Shown: piece after piece, positions 35,371-43,782 of the stretch
Layout of the letters: every line of letters starts with the position of its first letter
Numbering within the stretch: position 1 is the stretch's first letter
Assembly: GCA_020633465.1 (NCBI GenBank)
Contig: JACKDN010000031.1
Location: 22,550 to 86,549 of the forward strand
Direction of reading: 5' to 3'
DNA length: 64,000 nucleotides
Source of the DNA: Myxococcales bacterium
Lineage (GTDB): Bacteria > Myxococcota_A > Bradymonadia > UBA7976 > UBA1532
The notes under the pieces: model-generated
What the model was told of the DNA's origin: nothing
Seen by the model: the letters and a program-made list of their open reading frames with translations, nothing else
Database searches by the model: none
Position numbers and translations under genes: made by a program

Positions 35371-36351
35371 TCAGTCGGTACGAGCGTGGACGCCGCGGCA
35401 CGCCTCGAGGTCGGCCTGCAGGGCGTCCGCGTCGAGGTCGAGGCCGATGAACACCAGCGTCGTCTCGCGCGCCTCGCCGTCGCGCCAGGGCCGGGCCGCC
35501 TCGATCGCGAACCGATCGTGCACCCCCTGCAGCGTCACCCGGCGCGCCCGCCCGGCGGCGTGGACGACGCCCTTGTAGCGGTACAGATCGTCGGGACGCG
35601 CGTCGACCAGGCGCCGCAGCCAGGCGCGCACCCGGCGGATGTCGTGGGGCCCCGCGTCGCGCGCGACCACGCTGTGCAGCGGATCGTGCACGTGGTGAGC
35701 GTGGTCGTCGTGGTCCGCGGTGGGCGCGCGCTCGAACAACCCGCGATCCAGCACCACGTCGGCGGGCAGCGCCGCGTGGGTGGTCAGGTGCCGCTCGGCC
35801 ATCGGGTTCGCCACCCGCACCTGCTCGACGACGCGGTCCCGGGCGTCGTCGTCGACCAGGTCGAGCTTGTTGAGCACCAGCACGTCGGCCTGCGCCACCT
35901 GATCCTGAGCCACCGGGCTGTTGACCAGGTCGACCTCGATGTGGCGCAGATCGACGACGGTGACCACGGCGTCCACGCGGAAGCGTTCCTCGATCACGTC
36001 GCCGGCGAAGAAGGTCTCGAGCAGCGCGCCCGGCTCGGCCATGCCCGTCGTCTCGAGGACGACGCGGTCGATCTCGATGGTGCCCCCGTCGATCGCGTCG
36101 ACGATCGACCGGAAGGTGTGCGCCAGATCCACCTGCACCGCGCAGCAGATGCAGCCGTTCACCCGGCGCACCATGCCCGGCTCGATCTCCTCGAGCAGCT
36201 CGCTGTCGATGTTCGCCGCGCCGAACTCGTTCTCGATGACCAGCACGCGCCGCCCGCCGATGGCCCGCAGCACGTTGCGCAGCAGCGTGGTCTTGCCCGC
36301 CCCCAGGAAGCCGGTCAGCAGCGTCACCGGCAGCCGTCCGTCGTCCATCAT
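35371..36351 (-). CDS. CobW/COG0523 family GTPase (metal chaperone)
   Basis: A 326-residue protein starting at ATG 36351, overlapping the stop of the MutH-like gene by 4 nt. The GTPase motifs are LTGFLGAGKTTLL (P-loop 14-22), the family Cys motif GCICC (C67-x-C69-C70), and VLNKLDLVDDD for guanine recognition. A His-rich loop (DHDDHAHHVHD) in the second half suggests zinc or another metal as cargo. The C-terminal CobW domain contains DLYRYKGVVHAAGRARRV. These proteins deliver zinc, cobalt or iron to metalloenzymes. No zinc-uptake gene or Zur site is visible. The possible client is unknown; a neighbouring B12-binding regulator makes a cobalt link conceivable but speculative. Confidence 0.85.
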   Translation of the reverse strand: MMDDGRLPVTLLTGFLGAGKTTLLRNVLRAIGGRRVLVIENEFGAANIDSELLEEIEPGMVRRVNGCICCAVQVDLAHTFRSIVDAIDGGTIEIDRVVLETTGMAEPGALLETFFAGDVIEERFRVDAVVTVVDLRHIEVDLVNSPVAQDQVAQADVLVLNKLDLVDDDARDRVVEQVRVANPMAERHLTTHAALPADVVLDRGLFERAPTADHDDHAHHVHDPLHSVVARDAGPHDIRRVRAWLRRLVDARPDDLYRYKGVVHAAGRARRVTLQGVHDRFAIEAARPWRDGEARETTLVFIGLDLDADALQADLEACRGVHARTD

Positions 36352-36995
36352 CCGATCCCCAGCATGTGCTCGACGAAGGCCTTGCGGGCGTAGAAGCCGT
36401 GGCCGGCCCGCAGCTGGCCGGCGCCCTTGGGGCGCGGCTGCACCAGCCGACCCAGCCCCCCGTGCAGCGCGTAGGCCCCCTGCTGCCGCACCACCCAGCG
36501 CAGCTCGTCGTAGTCGTCGCGCACCTGCGCGTACAGCGCCGGATCGCTCAGATCGAAGGGCGCCACCGCCGCCACCAGCGACCGCGCCTCGTCGGGCCCC
36601 TCGTACACGCGCGCCACGACGACGATGCGGCGCAGCTTGTCCAGCAGGTGGCTGTCTTCGAAGGCCTGCGTCTCGAGATCCGCCTCGGTGAACATCGTGA
36701 TGGCCATCGTCTCCTTCAGCCGCAGCTGGCCGTCCGCGGTGAAGGCCAGCGGCACCACCTTCAGCTCCCAGTCGCCGAAGTCGGCGGCCTGCGCGCTGTT
36801 GGGGCGCTGCCCCAGGTGGCGCTCGACCGTCTGGCCGGCCCAGCCCTTGTTGCGGCGGCCGTCACGCCAGACGGTGATGCCGTAGGTGTCGGCGAGGGGG
36901 CGCAGATCCTCACCGACCAGCGCGTCGAGGCGCGCCAGCGCGTCGGCGCGGCTCAGGGGAGGCGGCGCCGCGATCAGATCGAGTTGGTCGCTCAT
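36348..36995 (-). CDS. MutH/Sau3AI-like DNA mismatch-repair endonuclease
   Basis: A 215-residue protein, close in length to MutH (about 229). The catalytic D-x(n)-E-x-K is present as D72, E77 and K79 in DFGDWELKVVPL, preceded by E58 in GWAGQTVERHLG. Further matches to MutH are DSHLLDKLRRIVVVARV and, near the C-terminus, GFYARKAFVEHML, as well as the segment ALYAQVRDDYDELRWVV. MutH nicks the unmethylated strand at hemimethylated GATC during mismatch repair and is normally found only with Dam in gamma-proteobacteria; Sau3AI is the restriction relative. No methyltransferase or mutS/mutL gene is nearby. The gene is translationally coupled to the CobW GTPase. Repair and restriction roles cannot be separated by sequence alone. 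Confidence 0.8.
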   Translation of the reverse strand: MSDQLDLIAAPPPLSRADALARLDALVGEDLRPLADTYGITVWRDGRRNKGWAGQTVERHLGQRPNSAQAADFGDWELKVVPLAFTADGQLRLKETMAITMFTEADLETQAFEDSHLLDKLRRIVVVARVYEGPDEARSLVAAVAPFDLSDPALYAQVRDDYDELRWVVRQQGAYALHGGLGRLVQPRPKGAGQLRAGHGFYARKAFVEHMLGIG

Positions 36996-37073
36996 CGAGG
37001 CGCATGGTGCCGCGCCGCGGCGGGGCGAGCAACCGCGGGGACGTGCGGCGCGCGGTCGCCGCGCGCCGGCCGG

Positions 37074-37982
37074 TCAGGGCGCCTCGAGCACCAGGCGCAG
37101 CGCCTCGACGTCCTGCCCCAGGCAGCGCCCGCCCGCCGCCTCGACGGCGTCGGCGTAGGCCGGCGCCGCCCGGCCGCCCACGATCCAGGGCACGTCGCCG
37201 CACACCGCCGCGTAGGCCGTGAACAGCGCCTCCGGCTCGAGCCCGTCGGGCAGCGCGATGGTGATGGAGAGGCCCACGAGGTCGGGCTGAAACTGGGTCA
37301 GGACGCCCTGCAGCGCGTCGGGCGGCGTGCGCGAGCCCAGGACGTAGGGCCGCCAGCCCAGCGTCGCGCCCAGCAGCGCCACCCCCAGCAGGGGCAGCTC
37401 GTGCTGCTCCTCGGTGACGCAGGCCAACAGCAGCCGGCGGGTGGCCTTCGGCCGCGTCACCAGCCGCACCAGGTTGCGCAGCGTCGTGCCCAGCACCTGG
37501 GACGTCGCGTGCTCCTGCCCCACCGACACGGTGCCCGCCGCCCAGCGGTCGCCCAGCTCGATCAGCGTCGGCTCGAAGACCTGGCGGTAGACGGTCCAGG
37601 CGGGCCCCAGGGTGAGGGCGTCCTGCACGTAGCGCTCGAGCCGCTCGAGATCCGCGTGCTCGATGGCCCTCAGCAGGCGCCGGCAGCTCTGCTCGAAGGC
37701 CGAGGCCGGCAGATCGCCGGGCGGCGCGGGGGCCGCGACCGCCGGGGCCGCGAACTCGGCCGTCACCTGGTGCGCCGCCTCGGAGGGCGCGACGCCGCGC
37801 TCCCCCAGGGCCACCATGCGCCGCACCATCTCGAGATCGCGTTGACTGTACAGGCGATACCCGCTGTCGCCGCGGGCGGGCGACGGGATGCCGTAGCGGC
37901 GTTCCCAGGCCCGCAGCGTCGCGGTGCTGAGCCCGGTGGCTTCGGCCACGGCCTGGATGCGGAAGCGGGGCGTGGGCTCCAT
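37074..37982 (-). CDS. carH: CarH-type B12-dependent MerR-family photoreceptor/repressor
   Basis: A 302-residue regulator starting at ATG 37982 with AGAGG 7 nt upstream. Residues 8-75 form a MerR helix-turn-helix (IQAVAEATGLSTATLRAWER, SGYRLYSQRDLEMVRRMVAL). A four-helix bundle follows containing the W-x9-E-H motif exactly (W147, E157, H158), the adenosylcobalamin cap in CarH. The C-terminal B12-binding Rossmann domain carries the axial-ligand motif EEQHELPLLG (H194). CarH binds DNA in the dark as an AdoCbl tetramer and lets go on illumination. The -10 and operator repeats upstream suggest autoregulation. It is divergent from a CASTOR-like channel gene; no carotenoid genes are in the window. 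Confidence 0.85.
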   Translation of the reverse strand: MEPTPRFRIQAVAEATGLSTATLRAWERRYGIPSPARGDSGYRLYSQRDLEMVRRMVALGERGVAPSEAAHQVTAEFAAPAVAAPAPPGDLPASAFEQSCRRLLRAIEHADLERLERYVQDALTLGPAWTVYRQVFEPTLIELGDRWAAGTVSVGQEHATSQVLGTTLRNLVRLVTRPKATRRLLLACVTEEQHELPLLGVALLGATLGWRPYVLGSRTPPDALQGVLTQFQPDLVGLSITIALPDGLEPEALFTAYAAVCGDVPWIVGGRAAPAYADAVEAAGGRCLGQDVEALRLVLEAP

Positions 37983-38011
37983 CGAGCAACCTCTACGCAC
38001 GTTGGCGTCAG

Positions 38012-38029
38012 TTGGACAAGGATTGTACA
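38012..38029. promoter_or_regulatory. CarH-type operator repeats overlapping the carH -10
   Basis: TTGGACA (38012-38018) and TTGTACA (38023-38029) are direct repeats spaced by 11 bp, the spacing and T-x-x-A-C-A pattern of known CarH/LitR operators. On the minus strand TACAAT (38027-38022) looks like the carH -10 element, so binding would shut off carH. The same site is about 130 bp upstream of the divergent channel gene. Confidence 0.5.
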
Positions 38030-38160
38030 CAGCACAGTGTCCCGCTGCCAGCCTCATGTCACCCCCGCGGCGGCCCCCGATGGAGTTGCGCCCGCGTCCG
38101 GGCGCTCGTAACGTCGGCGCGCCGCTCGCGGGGCGCGGCGGCGAGGCCAGCGGGGGGGCG

Positions 38161-40677
38161 ATGCCCGACGGTGGACGACGCGACCTGCGTGCGACCCTGC
38201 GCGCCGGCGCCCAGCAGGCCGCGCAGGTGCTGGCCCGCGTCGAGGTGCGCGCGCTGCTCAGCGCCGCCATCGTCCTGAGCCTGCTGCCCTTCCCCTGGGT
38301 GCAGCACCTCAACTGGCCCTTCCTTTTGCTCTTCGGCGTCGAGCTCTGCGTCCGCGTCGTGGCGTTCCTCGGGCCGGTCGACGATCAGACCGACGCCGCC
38401 CCGGGCCGGCACCGCCTGTTCCACGGCGTCCTGCTGGGCCTCGACCTGATCGCGCTGCTGTCCTTCCTGCCCTGGTCGATGGGCGGGCCCCGCTGGCTGC
38501 GCCTGGTCCGCCTGAGCCGCCTGCTGCTGCTCATCAGCTACTGGGCCCCGGTGGTGCGCGATCTGCGCGTCGTCCTGGGCCAGCGCGAGCGCAGCCGCCA
38601 GGTGCTGCTGATGGGCTTCTCGGTGCTGCTTTTCGCGTTCGTCGGCGCGGTGCTGCTCGAGCACCTGACCCCCGAGGGCGTCGACTTCGACGGCGACGGC
38701 CGCCAGGATCACCACGACCGTCGGTTCTCGACCCGCCTGTGGTGGGCCTTCCGCCAGGTGCAGGATCCCGGGAACATGCTGCAGGCGCCGAGCGACGTGG
38801 TCGCCGTCGCCGTCAGCTTCGCGCTGACCGTCTCGGGCCTGTTCCTGGTCAGCTTCCTCATCGGCCTCGGCACCGACGTGGTGCGGGCGATGCTCGACCT
38901 GAGCCGCAGCCGCCCGCCCGGCCTGCGCGGGCACCTGGTGGTGGTGCACGTGACCCCCTCCACCCCGCGGCTGATGACCGAGCTGGTGCGCCACTACCAG
39001 AAGCTGTTCACGACGGCGCGGGCGGCGCTGCTGGGGCGAGCCGACGATCGGCCCGCCTTCCTCGACGCGCCGGGGCTGCGCCACATCGTCTACCGCAGCA
39101 GCGCCGAGGGGAAGCTGCAGGGGCTCACCCGCGTCGACGCGCACCGCGCGCGCCGCATCGTGGTGCAGGCCGACGCGCGCGACGCGGCGGCGGACGCCGA
39201 GACGGCGCGCTTCGTCCTGGGCCTGCGCGAGAAGAACCGCCAGGCGCTGGTCGTGGCCGAGGTGCTCGATCCGCGCAACGTGTCGGTCACCCGGGTGGCG
39301 GGCGGGCCGCGCACCATCATCGTGCCCACCGAGAAGCTCATCGGGCTGCTGGTGGCCGCCACCGCCACGCAGCCGCGCCTCGAGGCGCTGCTGCGCGAGC
39401 TGCTGTCGAGCGCCGGCCACGAGGTGTACTCGTTCCTCTACGACTCCGAGGACTACGACACCCCCCGGACGGTGCTGCGCCTAGGCGCCGACGCCGACCA
39501 CGCGCGGCTGCTGGACGCCGGCCTGCGCCCTTCGCCCGAGGGGCACCGCGCCGTCGTGCTGGGCGTGCTGCGGCCGCCGACCGCGAAGACCCCGTACCGA
39601 CCGCTGCTCGGGGCGGCGCTCGACGGCCGCCCCGCCGCCGAGCCGGTGTACGGCCTGCTGGCCATCGCGGTCAGCTTCGGCGCGATGCGCCGCATGGCCC
39701 TGCGCTTCGCGCGCCACGGCCTGCCCCCGCCCGAGCGCCCGCCGGTGACCGCGCCGCCCCTGCGCGCCGCCGATCTGCCGCCACCGCGCACGGTGCTGAT
39801 CTGCGGCTTCCGGCCGGCCGGCGTGCACCTGCTCGAGTCGCTGATGCTGGGCGCCCCCGACGTCGACGTACAGCTGCTGGTGCGCACGCGGGCCGAGCTC
39901 GACGCGACGCTGGCCATGCTGCACGACCACAGCCTGCACCAGCAGCTGGGCCTGTGGCACGAGGCGGGGCCGCTGGGGCGCTTCGAGACCATCGAGGGCG
40001 ACGGCGCCGCCCACTTCACCTACCGCGCCGACGGGGCCCAGTGCCCCGCGGGCGCGCTGCGCATCGACATCGCCGACTGGACGCGCGAGGGCACCCTGCT
40101 GGCGCCGCCGGGGGGCCGCCCGCTGAGCCAGGTGCACCTGGCCGTCGTGCTGGGGACGCCCCACCCCGACACCGACGCGCTGACCGCCGTGGCGGTGCTG
40201 AAGATCGCCGACCTGGTGGGCGCCGGGCAGGTCACCTTCGATCCGCGCTTCCGCCTGCTGGCGGTGATGGTCGAGGACGCGCTGGCCACGCTGGTCGAGA
40301 CGCGCTTCTGCGCGGCGGCCGGCGCCGGGCCGTCCCGCATCGACGTCTTCGCCACCCGCGAGTTCGCCGCCTACTTCAACTTCCAGTCGGCGGTGGTGCC
40401 CGGCTTCGACGCGCTCTACAGCGAGCTGCTCAGCCCCTGGGGCCAGAGCTTCGTGCGGCTGGAGCCGCTGGCCGAGGCCCCCGAGGCGCACCGCCCCTGG
40501 ACCTTCGCCGAGCTGGCGCGCTCGCTGGCCCGCGAGGGGCGGACGCTGCTGGCCTTGGAGCTGCCCGCGCCCGACGGCGGCGTGCGGCTGTGCGTGGCGC
40601 CGGGGCCCGGCGACGAGGGGGATCGCTTCGTGCCGGCCCAGCTGGCGGGGCTGTGGGTGATGGGGCCGCGCGGCTGA
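38161..40677 (+). CDS. CASTOR/POLLUX-like ion channel with regulatory domains
   Basis: An 838-residue protein from ATG 38161; an earlier in-frame ATG at 38080 is possible but has no ribosome site. Residues 30-270 hold about five hydrophobic segments (LLSAAIVLSLLPFPW, LFHGVLLGLDLIALLSFLPW, VLLMGFSVLLFAFVGAVLLE, VAVSFALTVSGLFLVSFLIGL). The pore helix-like LWWAFRQVQDPGNML matches the CASTOR/POLLUX/SYM8 family, which lack the K+ filter GYG. The outer loop contains an EF-hand-like DFDGDGRQDHHD (D175-D186). Two RCK-like cytoplasmic modules follow (HLVVVHVTPSTPRLMTEL; TVLICGFRPAGVHLLESL). It is divergent from carH. Ion selectivity is unknown. Confidence 0.75.
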   Translation: MPDGGRRDLRATLRAGAQQAAQVLARVEVRALLSAAIVLSLLPFPWVQHLNWPFLLLFGVELCVRVVAFLGPVDDQTDAAPGRHRLFHGVLLGLDLIALLSFLPWSMGGPRWLRLVRLSRLLLLISYWAPVVRDLRVVLGQRERSRQVLLMGFSVLLFAFVGAVLLEHLTPEGVDFDGDGRQDHHDRRFSTRLWWAFRQVQDPGNMLQAPSDVVAVAVSFALTVSGLFLVSFLIGLGTDVVRAMLDLSRSRPPGLRGHLVVVHVTPSTPRLMTELVRHYQKLFTTARAALLGRADDRPAFLDAPGLRHIVYRSSAEGKLQGLTRVDAHRARRIVVQADARDAAADAETARFVLGLREKNRQALVVAEVLDPRNVSVTRVAGGPRTIIVPTEKLIGLLVAATATQPRLEALLRELLSSAGHEVYSFLYDSEDYDTPRTVLRLGADADHARLLDAGLRPSPEGHRAVVLGVLRPPTAKTPYRPLLGAALDGRPAAEPVYGLLAIAVSFGAMRRMALRFARHGLPPPERPPVTAPPLRAADLPPPRTVLICGFRPAGVHLLESLMLGAPDVDVQLLVRTRAELDATLAMLHDHSLHQQLGLWHEAGPLGRFETIEGDGAAHFTYRADGAQCPAGALRIDIADWTREGTLLAPPGGRPLSQVHLAVVLGTPHPDTDALTAVAVLKIADLVGAGQVTFDPRFRLLAVMVEDALATLVETRFCAAAGAGPSRIDVFATREFAAYFNFQSAVVPGFDALYSELLSPWGQSFVRLEPLAEAPEAHRPWTFAELARSLAREGRTLLALELPAPDGGVRLCVAPGPGDEGDRFVPAQLAGLWVMGPRG

Positions 40678-40687
40678 GCGCCGCGCG

Positions 40688-41833
40688 TCAGACCATCTGC
40701 TCGGGCGCCTTCCGCGGGCCGCGGCTGCGCGTCATCTTGAAGACGCGGAAGCCCCAGTCCATACGCACGAAGCCGATGAGCGCCAGCAGCACCACCGCGA
40801 CGATGCCGGCGGCCAGCCACTCGTTGTAGACCTCGCGCGTGAAGATGCGCCCCTGCCCCGCCGCCGGCATGCTGTCCATCGTCAGCGGGAAGCCGTAGCG
40901 CTGCGCCAGATCGGCGATCTTCACCAGGTGGATGACCGGCACGCCCTCGACCACGAAGCGGGTCATCACCGAGTCGATGTCGCGGGTCCCGTCGGGCAGC
41001 GAGCGGTTGATGCCCGGCTTGAACAGCCGCTTGCCCACCTTGGTGCCCACCGAGGTCGTGCCGCCGCCCACGTTGATGTAGGCCTTGATCGGGCGCCCCT
41101 CGGCGACCTCGTTGTAGATCGACATGCGCTCGGCGACGCTCTCGGCGTAGGTGCCCGACTTGATCACGCGCGCGCCGCTGCGCTTCATGGCCTCGTCGAG
41201 CAGGGCGCGCCCGACGCGGGTGACGCCGAGGCCCTTGTCCTCGATGCCGCCGCGCGAGGTCGCCACCGAGCGGGTCGTGAAGACGCCGCGCTCCTGCAGC
41301 AGGCGCTCCATGTCCAGCCACACGAGATCGGGATCGTTGGCCCCGAACTGCGAGGCCGAGGCGCTGGAGATCACGATCGGGTGGGCGCCGATGGTCTCGA
41401 GGGCCGCGAAGACCGAGATGTTGATCGCCGGGAACGAGCCCGACAGACCCACGGCGACGACGTCACCCTCTTCGACCTGCAGGCGGCGCAGGTAGTGCAC
41501 CACCAGCGCCGCGAAGTTCGGGTTCACCGAGATCTGCTTCGAGGGCAGGTGGCCCGAGTTGGTGGTCACCGGCGACATCAGCAGGCCGACCATGCCCGTC
41601 TGCGCGGGATCGACCTCGGTGTCGAAGGTGTGGCCGCGCGCGATGCGCTCGTTGCGGATGGTCTCGAAGGCGCGCCGGGCCTTGCGGGCGGCCTCGAGCT
41701 TCTCGGCGTAGAAGTCCTGCTTCTCGACGACCGTGAAGCGCTCGACGCCCACGACCCCGGCGAGGGCGAGGATGGTCACCAGCCCCAGCTCGATGCGGCT
41801 GACCTTGTGCGGCCGCCAGAACACCTTGGTCAT
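40688..41833 (-). CDS. pgsW: Poly-gamma-glutamate system protein PgsW
   Basis: A 381-residue membrane-anchored protein starting at ATG 41833, overlapping the pgsC stop by 4 nt. One membrane helix lies at residues about 13-36 (IELGLVTILALAGVVGVERF) and one near the C-terminus (WLAAGIVAVVLLALIGFVRM), with a periplasmic domain between (VGLLMSPVTTNSGHLPSKQI, AINISVFAALETIGAHPIVI, INVGGGTTSVG). It matches the family annotated as a poly-gamma-glutamate system protein found beside PgsB and PgsC in bacteria without a PgsA/CapA. The position as last gene of a pgsB-pgsC-pgsW operon supports it. The biochemical role is not established; export or anchoring of the polymer is inferred. Confidence 0.8.
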   Translation of the reverse strand: MTKVFWRPHKVSRIELGLVTILALAGVVGVERFTVVEKQDFYAEKLEAARKARRAFETIRNERIARGHTFDTEVDPAQTGMVGLLMSPVTTNSGHLPSKQISVNPNFAALVVHYLRRLQVEEGDVVAVGLSGSFPAINISVFAALETIGAHPIVISSASASQFGANDPDLVWLDMERLLQERGVFTTRSVATSRGGIEDKGLGVTRVGRALLDEAMKRSGARVIKSGTYAESVAERMSIYNEVAEGRPIKAYINVGGGTTSVGTKVGKRLFKPGINRSLPDGTRDIDSVMTRFVVEGVPVIHLVKIADLAQRYGFPLTMDSMPAAGQGRIFTREVYNEWLAAGIVAVVLLALIGFVRMDWGFRVFKMTRSRGPRKAPEQMV

Positions 41834-42285
41834 TGCATCAGCTCCTCGCCGGCGATCAGCACCAGCAGCAGGCGGGTGACCGCCGAGACCGTCAGGATGG
41901 ACGTCATCGTCTCGACGATGCCCTGGCGGTGGATCCAGATCGCGATCAGGCCGGGGATGATGTAGCCGATGACCTCGAGCTCGAAGGTGCCGGCCACGCC
42001 GATGCCCGGCAGCTGCCGCAAGAGCAGGCCCATCGCGTAGCCCAAGAGGATGGTCAGCGCGGTCAGCCGCCGCCCGTACAGGATCACCACCGACTTCAGC
42101 GCGTGCACGCCGAGGAAGGTCAACAGCCCGGCGAGCAGGGTGCCGCCGACGGCCATGGGCTTGGTCAGGTACAGGGCGATGTAGCCCGGCACCACCATGC
42201 CGCCCGCGGCCAACCCGAACAGCTCGGTGAACAGCAGGCTGACCATCAGGCCCAGACCCACCGACGCCGGCAACAGCGTCAACAT
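41830..42285 (-). CDS. pgsC: Poly-gamma-glutamate synthesis membrane protein PgsC/CapC
   Basis: A 151-residue integral membrane protein starting at ATG 42285, 7 nt inside the pgsB gene, with GAGGAG upstream. Hydrophobic helices cover nearly the whole length (LPASVGLGLMVSLLFTELFG, MAVGGTLLAGLLTFLGVHAL, LTILLGYAMGLLL). The PgsC/CapC signature GGMVVPGYIALYL near residue 28 and GYIIPGLIAIWIHRQG near residue 110 are present. PgsC forms the membrane part of the glutamate-polymerising complex with PgsB. The length matches Bacillus PgsC (149). Confidence 0.9.
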   Translation of the reverse strand: MLTLLPASVGLGLMVSLLFTELFGLAAGGMVVPGYIALYLTKPMAVGGTLLAGLLTFLGVHALKSVVILYGRRLTALTILLGYAMGLLLRQLPGIGVAGTFELEVIGYIIPGLIAIWIHRQGIVETMTSILTVSAVTRLLLVLIAGEELMQ

Positions 42286-43469
42286 GCCTTCGCTCCTCGG
42301 CGCTTCGGCGCCTCGCGGTTCCGGAAGTAGCGGACGACGTCCAGGCCGTCGCCGCCGACGTTGCCCATGCCCATGACCAGCGCCGACTCGTCCACGAGGC
42401 CCACCACGGCCTCGAAGACGTCGTCGACGCCCATGTCCTCGGCGTACACGATGCGCTTGGGGTCGAGCCCCGCCTTCACCGCCGCCCGGGCGAAGATGTA
42501 GGTGCCGGTGCCCATCAGCACGACGTGGTCGGCGGGGCGCCAGTTGACGTAGGCCTCGCCCAGCTGCCGGCTGCGGTCGGCCCGGTCGGCCCGCAGGTTG
42601 AACACCAGGATCTTCTTCGCGGTGTCCGGGTAGCGGTCGAGCATGATGTTCCAGATCTGCTCGGACGACTCGGGGTCGTTGGCGGCGAAGCCGTTGACGA
42701 ACACGATCTCGCGCCCGAAGAAGTCGATGCGGTGCTCGGTCATCGCGCCGGGATCCGGCACGGCCGCGCGCATGCCGCTGAGCGCGACCTCGCGATCGAC
42801 GCCCAGATCGGCGCACACGGCCAGGGCGAGGGCCACGTTGATCTTGTGCTCGGCGTAGGCGAAGCCCTGCATGTCGGCGTCGCTGATGGCCGCGACCTCG
42901 TCCTCGCCGATCGCGACGACCTCGCTGCCCCGCGTGGCCGCGGCGGTCTTCAGGATGTCGAGGTGGTCGCGCTCGGCGGTGAACAGCTTGCCGGCGTAGG
43001 GCACCATGCCGCACAGCGCCCAGGCGACGTCCTCTTCGCCGGGCCCCATCACGTCGAGGTGGTCGGGCCGGGCGTTGGTGATGACGCCGTGCGTCGCCTT
43101 GACGAAGCGCGCCTCGCTCAACCACTGCAGGTAGGGCTGCAGCGCCATGCACTCGATCACCAGGGCCTTGGCGCGCGTGGCGGCGGCGGTGCGCACGATG
43201 CGGATCTGCTCGATGACGTTGGCCTTGGCCGGCCGGAACACCGGCAGCTCGGCGCCGTCGGGCAGGATCATCCGGGCCAGCGTCCCGGTGGTCTTCGCGC
43301 AGGTGCGCAGCTCGCCGGCGCGCAGGCCGGCGGCGATCAGCCGGGTCACGCTCGACTTGCCGCGGGTCCCGTTGACATGGATGCGGACGCCGATGCGCCG
43401 CAGGTTGGCCCGGTGCCGTCGGTCCTCGAGCACCCCGAGGGCGACGAGCACGCCGAAGAGCCCGGACAT
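42279..43469 (-). CDS. pgsB: Poly-gamma-glutamate synthase PgsB/CapB
   Basis: A 396-residue amide ligase, like Bacillus PgsB (393). The start at ATG 43469 is chosen because MSGLFGVLVALGVLEDRRHR aligns with the usual N-terminal helix and charged turn of the family; upstream in-frame starts add an unrelated leader. The ATP site is VNGTRGKSSVTRL (Gly34-Ser40), followed by TTGTLARMILPDG and VITNARPDHLDVMG, typical of Mur-ligase-like enzymes. It joins glutamate through the gamma-carboxyl in an ATP-dependent reaction at the inner face of the membrane. With pgsC and pgsW it forms an operon; no pgsA/capA or pgsE-like gene is adjacent. Confidence 0.9.
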   Translation of the reverse strand: MSGLFGVLVALGVLEDRRHRANLRRIGVRIHVNGTRGKSSVTRLIAAGLRAGELRTCAKTTGTLARMILPDGAELPVFRPAKANVIEQIRIVRTAAATRAKALVIECMALQPYLQWLSEARFVKATHGVITNARPDHLDVMGPGEEDVAWALCGMVPYAGKLFTAERDHLDILKTAAATRGSEVVAIGEDEVAAISDADMQGFAYAEHKINVALALAVCADLGVDREVALSGMRAAVPDPGAMTEHRIDFFGREIVFVNGFAANDPESSEQIWNIMLDRYPDTAKKILVFNLRADRADRSRQLGEAYVNWRPADHVVLMGTGTYIFARAAVKAGLDPKRIVYAEDMGVDDVFEAVVGLVDESALVMGMGNVGGDGLDVVRYFRNREAPKRRGAKAC

Positions 43470-43782
43470 CAAACCGAGGGTCGTCAAAGCTCGATCTCCC
43501 GTGCGTGACAGCGGCGGCCGCGATAGCAAGCCGGGTGCCAGTTTCCCTCGCGGCGCCGGCTTGCGCGGCGCGCCCCCCGCGAGGTGCCCACGCTAGCCGA
43601 TTCACGACCTCAGGCGAAGGCCGCAGTGCGCCCGGGCGGCCGGGCCGGCCCCATCTGCCCCAGGGCCCTCCGCGCCGGTGGTGTGTCCCGCCCCAGCCGG
43701 TCGTCGGCTTGCCACCGCGCACCACACGAGGCAGTTTCGACTCTCGGAGCACGTGGCCGCCCGGACGGCCCGAGGAGCGTTC
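43470..43782. other. Intergenic region between divergent pgs and membrane-ATPase genes
   Basis: About 310 nt with no convincing gene. It must hold promoters for the pgs operon (minus) and the membrane-ATPase gene (plus), but no good sigma-70 or sigma-54 match is visible. GGAG at 43773-43777 serves the ATG at 43783. The sequence is GC-rich with several short inverted repeats. Confidence 0.4.

Noticed and set aside
28714..36393. A very long open frame on the plus strand (over 2500 codons)
   Set aside because: It overlaps several recognised genes on both strands, is Arg/Ala/Gly-rich and repetitive in composition, and has no domain; it reflects the scarcity of stop codons in high-GC DNA.
38152..38158. 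G7 run just before the channel ATG as a phase-variable switch
   Set aside because: With the start at 38161 the run lies outside the coding region; only if translation starts at 38080 would it matter, and that start lacks a ribosome site.
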